Shown here: positions 48,602-64,000 of the stretch, piece after piece
How the letters are laid out: each line of letters starts with the position of its first letter
Numbering within the stretch: position 1 is the stretch's first letter
Source: Diadema setosum
Lineage: Eukaryota > Echinodermata > Echinoidea > Diadematoida > Diadematidae
Assembly: GCA_033980235.1 (NCBI GenBank)
Contig: CM067062.1
Span: forward strand, 12,667,991-12,731,990
Direction: 5' to 3'
DNA: 64,000 bases
Position numbers and translations under genes: made by a program
Notes under the pieces: model-generated
The model's input: only the letters and a program-made list of their open reading frames with translations
Told to the model about the DNA's origin: nothing
Databases searched by the model: none

Positions 48602-51600
48602 TGAGTGTTTACATGTGCCTTTGTGTTTGTTATTTTTTTTTTTGGGGGGGGGACACTGAGAACGTGGGTAGCAAATAGGTTGTTTTACTACCAACTGGCA
48701 TAAAATCAATACCAATTGTGAAATAAGAGGTCTTCCACATTTCATGAAGAATTCCTCGTCCATGAGAGGTATCTCCAAAGGAAAAACTTGGCAAACTTGT
48801 CAGTCGCAGAGCCAACGTTGCACTTGTGTTTTATTCACAGGACGTTGAACATTGTAAAAAGACGTGTCAGTTGACACTGAATTCTACATTACAAGAGATC
48901 GGGAGGCCAAACCAGCAAAAAAAAAAACAGAACAAAACAACTGATTTAGATGGCCAGCGCTCAACACCTGTTCACACTGGTTATGACAAACAGATTATAC
49001 GCATTGATTCCAAAGGGTGGGCAACTGGTTGAAGTGGTTACAACAAACAGCTAAACCATGTCCAGATGTCTCCAGTACGTAGGTTACAAGTTTCCATGCC
49101 TGCAAGCCTAATGCTAAACCAGATCCCGTACAGCAATGAATCATGCAATATCTCAACAGTTCAGCTGTCTCACAGTGAACAGTTTTGAGACAAAATATTC
49201 AATGAATTGCAAAATCTTTGAGAAAAAAAAAAAGATGAAAATCAACACCAAAGTAAGAGAAGATGCATGAACAGTAATATACACCAGCTCAGCATTTAAG
49301 TGTGCAGATTCACTCCCCTCGACACTTTATTTACTTTTTTCTCAACATAGCATATATCACAGTGTAGAGTATGAGCATATTCCACATGAGACATCTCTTT
49401 CGGCGTATCATGGCATGCACGAAACTAAGTACAAAATGAAACAACTGAAATGTCAGCTATTAAAGAATGATGGAAAAACACCAGTTTCATGCTTGTATAT
49501 GCAAGTAATTCAAGCGACTGCGAAATTCAACATCGCCTGTTGAGATGTTCATGGAACCATCACGGGCATATGCATACCAAAAAAAAACCAAAAAAAATTA
49601 CACATGCACTAACAAAAAAAAAACAACAACAAAACATCGGAACCTAACAACATCACTGGTGAAGAAAGAGAGCTACTTCATATATTCTTAACAAGAGAAG
49701 CTATACCGCAATGCAGACTCATGCTTGTAATACCAAAGTTGCAATACTTCTTACTTAAGTAACATCATTCAAAGTCAGCTGCGGCTTGATGGTGTTTTGA
49801 TATTTTGTGGTCTTCAACATCGCCACCCTTTGTGGTTTCGAGCATTGTAAGTCCTACTTTCACAGACCTTGCTCGTCCCAGTGAACAAATCCAGCACTTC
49901 CCGATAGTATCCTACATTACGTACGATGTCATAGCGAAATTTTCAAACACCACAAACAAAGCAGGAAAAAATGTTCAATGTGCATTTGGCATTGATATCT
50001 GAAGAAAAGTCACCAGACAATGCCTGGAATATTCCCTCACTGTTTTGTGGAAATAACCTACATACTGCCATCTTCTAATATAATGCAACAAACATGCATG
50101 ATCCTAATCTCTCTGGTGCAATATCTCTTTCATTTATTTCCACCCCCCCCCCCCTTGTTAAGATGCTACACAAGAAAGCAGAAAAGAATAACATTTCACC
50201 AGTCAGCAGAATATAGTGTGCTACACTGCTTTCGTAAGAACCAACAGTTCTCTCTCTCTCTCTCTCTCGATGAGCAAACCTGTACATTAGAATGCAGTCA
50301 AGCATTGATGTTTTTTGCATGCACTTCACACATGTCTACATAGTGACAGCATTTACAAAGTAGCAATATTATGCAATATTATTTTCACATAAGCAAAACA
50401 ACCTCCTTCCTCTTCTTTCTTTTTTTTTTACACATTTATCTTTTTTAATTTTTTTAATGACCATTAATACTTGCACATGATTTTTACAGTGATTTTTTCT
50501 TTTTTATGTAATCTTTGTATAAACATTATAAATCTTATATCTTATACTTTACTTCATAACCATGATCTGATAACTCTGTTACAAACATGTGACACAACCT
50601 CACCATGCTGACTATCTGTACACTTTCCCAGTATTCATGAGACGTGCGTGGCAAACTTCTTCTCCCTGTTCCATTTCCTCTTCTACTAGGTTTCTTCAAT
50701 TTTTTCTTTGGCATCTTCACGACTTTTGACAGTTTTAACGTATCGCAGCCACCCATTCAATCAGGGCAAGCATACAGTGGTAAACCACGGTCATCCGTGC
50801 GGGACCAACTCTGGTAAACTGACTGTTCTTTCACGAGACTAAATTATCACACAAAGGGCATTTTCTGCCCCAAAACAGTGTAGCACAGTGATCAACGCTT
50901 TTAAACCAAATATTCCTTCTGCGATACCTCCATAACAATTTTAAAGGTAGACTGGCAGGCCTGTCACCTTCTTGTACAAGCTCCTGTCAAACAGGTGATA
51001 AAGAAATAAATCAATTCCGACAATGATCAAATCACTTCATACATTCACACCTAGAGACTATTTATTTTACACGACTGTAATTTCTTACTTTTTTGTCACA
51101 ATGATAAGGGTGAGGTCTGTACTTTTGCGTAGCAAACTGCTCTTCATTTCTCTACACACAAAAAATGATTTTTTTTTTTTTTTTTTTGAACTGCTTAATG
51201 TACAAAACCATTAACAATTACCACTCTAAAGGTCTCTTTTCTTCAGATTAATACATCATTGATGATTACAAGAAGTTACAAATGTTTTTGGGTTAGTAAC
51301 CACTGTCCACCATGGTGCTTTAAAAATCAGAAACAGTAGTACTTGAGAACAGCCATGTTCAACACTGAAAAATAAAATAAAAAAATAATCATATACCTTT
51401 GTTAGAGTTTCCACATTATATGCTTTGTCATTTTGTGTTTTGAGTGACTTACTGATTACCTTTTTACACGTGCTCTTCACTGGAGGTAGGTGTGTGGGCA
51501 TAAAAAATTATACTGTTTCAAAAAAAAAAAAAAAATCAATCACATGTTTTCCAGTGATCTCCATTAAAACATGTTTTTTCCCATTTCTTAACCATAAAGG

Positions 51601-52462
51601 CGACACACGCTGAAAAATAGTATTAACAATGGAATAAACGTGTACGCCTTCTGCAGCCCTTATTTTGTGGATATCGCAAATAGGTGTGAACCCAACGACT
51701 GGAATTACAGAAGGTAAAGAGGGACGGGGTGTTCTTACTCTCAATAAGTTTTATGTACAGTTGTGCTACTAGGCAGTGATCACATAAAGAGATGATAAAT
51801 GTGTCCTTCCACATTTTAGCTTGGTTGCAAAAGACCGACAGCACCCACAAAACTTGAAACAAAGGAAGGACTGGCCGACACATACTGGGGAATGAGCTTT
51901 AACAAGCTCCTACAGTCTACAAACACAGGGGACTAGTTCACAGCCGTTACTCCACGGGCAGAACAATTGGATTGCGCACAGTGGAACGCAGTGACAAAAG
52001 TACCTCACACAAATGCATACTCGGGGACATATGTACAACACTTTTACACTAGTCATGGGTTGAGGGATCTCACACCGTGGGGTCAGTCCACAACTGTAGC
52101 TATGTTGCCGACATCGAACGGATCTCTGGATAAACTGTCAAAAACGCTTAAATGTCCCACCTCTCCTTCAGTCAGCTTTCTCTATCCAAGCCCTGTACAT
52201 CGTATGGCAGTAATACAGCTTTGCTAAGTCTGCTTAACTTCTACCATCTGTGGATTCAGAAAACATGAAAAAGACAAAAATAAACAGATAGACATATGTC
52301 AACTACACTATGAAGCAAAGCTAAGTTTTAATTAAATGCACGGATTCTCTCAATGCTGATAGCATACCACATCCCCATTTCCCAAAGGTACAATTATGAA
52401 TGATGTTCAAGGTTATGTACACACAAATATCTTCTTTTTTTTTCAAAAGCATTAAAGAAACA

Positions 52463-53001
52463 TACAGTCAAACCTGCCTTAGCAGCCACCTGTCTATAGT
52501 GACCACCTGTCTATAGCGGCCACTGAAAAATCCCCCTGAGAGAAAGGCCCTGTTATAGACCCCGTGTATAGCGGCCACCTGTCTAACTTGGCCAGCGGCC
52601 ACAAATTTTGTTTCCCGCATTAGATTTTAACCTGTCTATAGCGGCCACAGACCCGATGGAGTCATATCTGAGCCTATAATTCAGCGTGTCTTTCTACTTT
52701 GTAGCTGTGCCAGTCATTCGTGGGCAACATTCAGTGATCGCCACCGCTGCATTCATCACTCATTTAGTCATAATAATACACTAGTGTTAAACTTTCTTCA
52801 CGACTGTGCAACAATCTCATTAACACCGGCATTGTTCAATGCATGAAACACACATACATACATGTAAGTTGTACTTATAGATGTATACAACGTTGATACA
52901 TACACACAAAGTTGGATAACCTGTCTATAGCAGACACCTGTCTATAACGGCCACTTTTTTTTGTCTCCCATGGGTGGCCGCTATAGACAGGTTTGACTGT
53001 A
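52463..53001. repeat. pogo/Tigger-like inverted-repeat element (CAGTCAAACCTG type)
   Basis: TACAGTCAAACCTG at the left, CAGGTTTGACTGTA at the right, TA boundaries. The phrase CTGTCTATAGCGGCCAC occurs several times near both ends (52484-52523, 52567-52583, 52629-52648, and in complement at 52976-52989). About 540 bases, no ORF. Confidence 0.8.
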
Positions 53002-53746
53002 GTTTCTAAAACTGGCATGTCCGCTAAAAAGTTGGCCTTCAAACACACAGCATGTGAAAAGGTCAGTTCAATTGTGATTGGTCTATAGCAGGAAAACCTA
53101 CATTTACACATCAAATTCAGGGCGGTTCCTACAAGCAGAATTGGAGATAACTGTGTCTTCCATGCATTTAAATAGGCAAATTGAAGTATAATCCCCAATC
53201 TGAGAGGTCCCATACTCCCATCAGGACGTACAATGGTATCTAAAGCCGACTTCCTGCAGAATTTCAAAGCTCTGCTATTGATGACCTCCATGAATGAAAT
53301 TAAATTGTAATCAAAGATGTTGGATGTTGATCAATTCAGAGCCTAAAATTTGGTTTCGTTTTTTAGCTCAGATAAAACAATGGAAATAAGACAATATGTG
53401 ACTTCAACTCTCTATAATTTTGTATTTTCTCCTTCTCATTCAAACTTTTGGTAGGTGCTCATCTCATGATTATGCATGAGGCGATGCTTTCTATAATTAC
53501 ATGGAGTGGATACCTAAAACGATTCTAGATATCTGATTGGTTGATGTACTGTGCCATTCATTCACCTTTCATAAAAAATATGGTTGCTATTTCTGTACTA
53601 AATTAAAGAATCAGTGTGGGCCACATCCTTCGACGTCTGAGGTGTTGTATAAAAGATATGGCGTATGGTCTTTACTCATGAAATGGAACAAGATTTCACA
53701 CTCAGTGAAAGATGAGGCACATTGTTGAACTTGGCTTCACCTCAAT

Positions 53747-53982
53747 TACTGTATACGCCATATATTTCGTGAGTCTAAATTTTCGCAAATCGGGAATTTG
53801 GCGAGTGGTTAAATTCGTGATCGTTGAGTCCTGTACTAAACGGAGAAGAGTACATGCGTATGTCACATTCACATCGGCGATCAGAGTCAATATTTTCACG
53901 TGTCTTAAATTTCACGAATAGCATCTGACTCGGGAAATTCGCGAAAATAAAAACCTCGCGAAATATTCGGCGTATACAGTAA
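53747..53982. repeat. Inverted-repeat element, TTCGCGAA family
   Basis: TACTGTATACGCCATATATT at the left, AATATTCGGCGTATACAGTA at the right. It is the inverse orientation of the 26182 copy, sharing the central CACATTCACATCGGCGATCA region. About 236 bases. Confidence 0.85.
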
Positions 53983-54540
53983 TAGAGCACCTAGATATCT
54001 TTTCAACTCCTGTGAAATCTTGTGCCATCACAATCACGACCTTTCAGTCTTTGTATAATTAACAAGGGCAATGCTTTCCACAGTATTACGGCATTATACA
54101 GAGAGCTGGCGGGGAAAGATTAGTGGAATTCAAGTGCTCTGCTATAGCAAACTGAACCTTATCGAACATGCACCACAGGAGCGCTTGAACACTCTTACAG
54201 TGTACCATACTGAACCGAACTGAGTCAGAAGTGGACCACTTCCCGATGTGCTCCAAAAGGGTACCAAAAGCCTACCAAAAGTTCGCATGTGAGAATACGC
54301 CTAACGTGCACATATGTCATAATGCAAAGAGTTCATTCTCTTTGTTCGGGACATCTGTAAATAGTTTAAGTGTGCCAGGTAGATGACCCTGCTGCTACAA
54401 AATGTGTGACCCCCTCTAAAAAGAACTCATGAGGTATGCTTTCTCCACAGAGCGCTCAAACACTCCAAATATAGCAAAGCATGGTACAGTTCCCTTTGGT
54501 CAAGTTCGCTTTGGTTTGCTTTTGAGCGCTCAAATGCACC

Positions 54541-60147
<5,607 letters not shown>

Positions 60148-60689
60148 CTACCACAGACAATAGTCAGAGAAATTATAAAAGAACAAGACAAAATGTATAG
60201 TTAGCTTCAGCTAAACATATAAGGAGAGTCAGGTAGTAAATCATGGTTAAAACTCAATTCGCAAGTACAAATTTGTAGTTCCTCTGAAGTCACAACAAAT
60301 GAACCACAAAAAATAACCACTAAATATCTACAGGTGTTGTACAGCCAAAAATTAATCAGTCAGACACAACGCATGGTGTAGGGCTCAACCATACTGACCA
60401 CTGAGACAATCTTTACATTTCATAGAAAAACAAATCATCGGTTGAGACAACAGAAAGCTCTTGGACAGATACCGTATCAACTTGTGAAATGATAACGATC
60501 ATAAAATGATGAATGCGTATTACTGATACTACACTCCATGATGATATTTGTGTCATGCGCAACTGCAGCTTTTGTGTAGCGTGAGAAAACACTGCTGACG
60601 AAAGTAATAACAGAAATCAATTGTAAGTGGCATACATCGTGGACCCTGCCTAGTTGAAATGCTTGTTGTCATTGATTGACACATACTCT

Positions 60690-60905
60690 ACAACGAGGAA
60701 TGTTCGCGTGCATTTTAATTTCGCGAATTTTGCGAGCGCCAAGATTCGCGAAATTAAAATGCACGCGAAAATTCTTGTCTACACTATAAGCATTGAATGC
60801 CAGTGGCAGTTCACGAAAATTTCATGCCGCAAAAAAGGCCATCGGCTCCAAATCGCAAAAAATTCATGCCGCGAATATAACATGTTTTACAGTATACTGT
60901 AAAGC
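60690..60905. repeat. CGCGAAAAT-rich inverted-repeat element
   Basis: GTTCGCGTGCATTTTAATTT faces AAATTAAAATGCACGCGAAA (60701-60771). A further TTTCATGCCGC motif occurs twice. It is related to, or composite with, the TTCGCGAA family; a comparable diffuse copy is at 37125-37400. Confidence 0.6.
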
Positions 60906-61992
60906 CAGAAATTTTTGCAAGCATGAAACTTTTGTAAATTTTGCGAAATTTCACAAAAGTTTAATGCCGTTTCTGGTTTGATATAAGTGTACAACAGCAA
61001 CCTGGATATTTTGGAGCTTGCAAATAAAACAGCTGAAATGAAAATGGTCTGAACTCTTGTATGAATGTCCTGCCTTTCCCAACATTTTACAACTTCTAGC
61101 TATCCTCCTTCGATTCAAATCATTAGCATTGCAGTTTTATTTAAGCAGATACAGTGTATGAACCTGAGTAACACAGGACAGTGAAAGTTGAGCCCCCTAA
61201 TTTGCTAGGCAAGTTTGTAATAACGCCCCACTATGCCTTAAAAATAATACTGCCATTTTCTGAGCCTTTCTTGTACTGATTTCTCTCTCTTTCTATCTCT
61301 TTTTATCCCTCTCCCTCTCTGTCTGTCTGTCTGTTTTTGTAATTGGTTTTGTTTTGCTTTGTTTTGTTTTGTTTTGTTTTGTTTTGTTTTTGTTTGTTTT
61401 TGTTTTTTTGGGGGGGGGGGGTTGGTGTTATGTATATGCTCATCACGCACTTCCTCGAAAAGCTTCCCGCGCTTCAATCCGCCACAGCGATGAAAAAAAA
61501 ATATTGAGACTTCTTCCCTAAGTGGCTGAACCATCCATACATGCAGCATGTGGCAGTCCTACGTTCTGCCTCTCCCTCAGTAATAATGCACACACTGACG
61601 GCAGAGCTGTAATTGCACGGTGCAGTTAACAGATGAAATATAAATATCATCACTGCGTAATATGTCACGCAATCACGCCCCCCCCCCCCCCCCATGCTCA
61701 AGGAGAGCTCGTAAAAGTAGTTTGAAGGAGAGACGTCTGTGAGAAGAGAAGAGATGCCGCGGACGAGGTGCTCTCGGGGCTAATTTTTACAATCTTGATA
61801 TGGCTCACTCTACATTCGTGGAAATGTCTTCCCTGCCTCTCTTCATAGTTTACAGGCACAATCTTGTTAAGATCTGCTCATGGCTTGCTGACTCTTGCAC
61901 ACTCGATACATTCTTGTGAGGAACAGAAGAAAGATATGCCATGATGCATTTTATGCATCCAACACTTTGTTCTCTTTCACACATTTACATCT

Positions 61993-62428
61993 TTAAAGGT
62001 ACTAGCCCACATTTGCAAACCCACGAAAATCAAAACTGCATAAAACAGGTCCAATATGACTTCAAGTACAAGTTATAACAGTAACATACCTCACCTGTCG
62101 CTCTTTGTCTATACCATTCGATAAAAGAGAGAAAATCATCGTTTTAAAATCAATTTTCAAACCGGGTCAACCCGACCCAAAATCGAATTACGAGCGCGGG
62201 CTATAGCTACGTACATTATACAATGTACATGTAACACGTACGTGGACCGGAGCTAGCGAGCATTATACGCATGCATACGGATTACGGTGCATTTTCATTT
62301 ATTTTTATGAAAGTAATGGACTAATTGGAACGAAATTTTGCACAGGTGTTACTGCAATCATACCCAAACTCCATGCTAACTATGAGACCAATTGCTGCAG
62401 GTTTACAAATGTGGGCTAATACCTTTAA
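61993..62428. repeat. Inverted-repeat element (AGCCCACATTTG type)
   Basis: TTAAAGGTACTAGCCCACAT at the left; right end ATGTGGGCTAATACCTTTAA. The interior of about 436 bases holds a CpG-rich patch (62160-62280) unlike its surroundings. Confidence 0.75.
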
Positions 62429-64000
62429 CATATAATGTGTAGCTCTGGCACCATGCACAGTGTTTAATAAAATTTGAAGACTAATAAATCTGTAGCACAC
62501 ACACTTTTTTGTTTTATGATATTCTGTGTCTGAATTTCATTCGATACCAGACCCATGTTTACAATGAAATTAATACGTACACACACACATAAACACACAC
62601 ACACAAAGCTTCGAATGGAATAGAATTAAGTTACAAAGGAAGGCATGAGATGCAATGCAGAAGGAATTACTGAAATGAATATATGAAACATCCTGCTTCA
62701 GATCTGTATTTGGAATATCACTTATATTTGGCCACGGTAAGCAGTTCCTGCATCTAGATATTAAAAAGATCTCTTTCTTCCCTTCCTACTTTTTTCTTCC
62801 AAAGAAATTATATACACAAGCTCAGAGAAAACCTGAAGCATTTTACGTGATACCTTGAGAGTTTTGATAATATGGGCAGTTGCAAAGCTTTTACAATACT
62901 GTGACAGTTTAAATCCTATGCTATCAGCCATTGCACCTCCTGTATTTGTGTGACTAGAGATGGCTTTTGTGTATCAAGTACATTACCATAAAACACTGGA
63001 ACATTATGCATTTGTTCTACACAAGAAAGTTTAGCTTAATTTCAATTTCAATTCACCTCCAAAATGAAACAGAGCAGATGTGCCCATGGAACAAATTACA
63101 TTTGAATGTGACCAGCTTCAGTACATGCATGCAATACGCAACTTTCTGTCTGCACTGCAGTCAAAAACACTGTTTCATTAATCATAACATACTACTCTAC
63201 TACATGAATTGTGAACAATACTGAAAATTTGTCCATCAGCCAATGTCATGCACAGATCAACTCATTCAAGGACAACTGTTTCAAACTTCTATTGCTACAG
63301 CACATTAACAGTTTTGCCATCGGTGCAAAAGGTATATAAAATCTGAAATCTTCTTTCTTGTGAGGAAAACTATTTCCACATCCCACCACGCTTTGTGTGA
63401 CTTGTGTATCAATGAAAAAGATTAAAGAGACTGGAGACATATAAACTGGGTGTTTCAGGCTGGACATTTCCTCCTTTTCATCTGTAATCCTTGCAAATGA
63501 GAATATTCATAAATCCTAATACTGCTGGGGGGGGGGGGGGGGGGGGGCAGCTTAATATTTCAAAACAAAATTCCAGAACTTTTTTCTGTGATCCTTCCCG
63601 CATGTTTTGATACCAAATTTTAGTTATCAGGCCTACGGTACAGATGTCAGATTACATTAACCGAGTCGTTGAAATTTTGACATTTCTACATACATGTATG
63701 ACTGTGTATAAACCTATATTGGACAAAATCAACTTTTCTTTTATTATGTAAATTATTTTTTCTAGAAAGTAACATAACTATATCAAATAGTGTTAAACAA
63801 ATACCAAACACACACACACAAACAAACATCCTCTCGCACGTAGACATATCATACACAGCAAAAATAAGGTGGAAAAATCAAATACATAAGAAAATTGGAA
63901 AAAATAAAATATATAAGACATAAAAATCACAGCCTATCATTTTCTTTGAAGAATTGATTAGGAAATTATAAAAGGGCATTTGTACCAAAAATTGCAATCC

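Larger units (their letters stand above)
40229..54540. other. Spacer between reductase start and ERK 3' end
   Basis: No host coding exon supported. It should contain the reductase promoter/5'UTR just right of 40228 and the ERK 3'UTR left of 54541; limits are not readable, as many AATAAA-like signals occur. Repeats are listed separately. Between 47.5 and 52.4 kb I see only AT-rich sequence, a GT array and homopolymer runs. A 73-codon minus-strand ORF at 50535-50756 with a lysine-rich start is unrecognised and probably chance. Confidence 0.55.
60148..64000. other. ERK intron, no exon seen
   Basis: This stretch precedes the first visible ERK exon on the minus strand and should be intronic. I looked for an HRDLKPSN-coding segment and found none. 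Contents: the CGCGAAAAT element, a GTTTT array (61336-61408), G and C runs (61411-61421, 61678-61693, 63528-63547) and the 61993 element. Confidence 0.6.

Overview
The window is animal nuclear DNA. It is intron-rich, AT-rich between exons, and packed with short inverted-repeat elements and microsatellites. I found four protein-coding loci and no prokaryotic features. The receptor repertoire and the repeat style (many families of 70-600 bp foldback elements, G/C homopolymer-flanked elements, AGGTCA-rich tandem arrays) suggest a marine invertebrate deuterostome, most likely an echinoderm. That placement is inference.

Layout: (1) 3-2583, plus strand, the 3' part of a Methuselah-like/adhesion-type seven-transmembrane receptor, entering from the left edge. 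(2) 6177-18109, plus strand, a complete nine-exon GDPD1/GDPD3-type glycerophosphodiester phosphodiesterase (lysophospholipase D), 327 residues. (3) 26458-40228, minus strand, a complete twelve-exon membrane-anchored NADPH diflavin reductase, 638 residues. Its catalytic domains resemble sulfite reductase flavoprotein (CysJ) and methionine synthase reductase at least as much as cytochrome P450 reductase. (4) 54541-60147, minus strand, the last four coding exons of ERK1/2-type MAP kinase; the 5' exons lie beyond the right edge.

Genes 2 and 3 converge across 18110-26457. Genes 3 and 4 are in tandem on the minus strand, separated by 40229-54540, which holds repeats, a Tc1/mariner-type foldback element and a decayed PIF/Harbinger element, but no host gene I can support. 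All exon joins given for genes 2-4 keep frame; I checked base-by-base phase at every junction.

The rest is dominated by at least seven families of terminal-inverted-repeat elements, several present three to seven times. There are also four composite elements built from tandem monomers of about 140-160 bp. No functional link among the four genes is evident: the receptor signals at the cell surface, ERK is a cytoplasmic/nuclear kinase, GDPD1 is a membrane lipid enzyme and the diflavin protein is an electron-transfer enzyme. The items most worth a second look are the diflavin reductase, its probable GC-AG intron, insertions sitting beside splice donors, and the nuclear-receptor-like DR1 motifs amplified inside the tandem elements.
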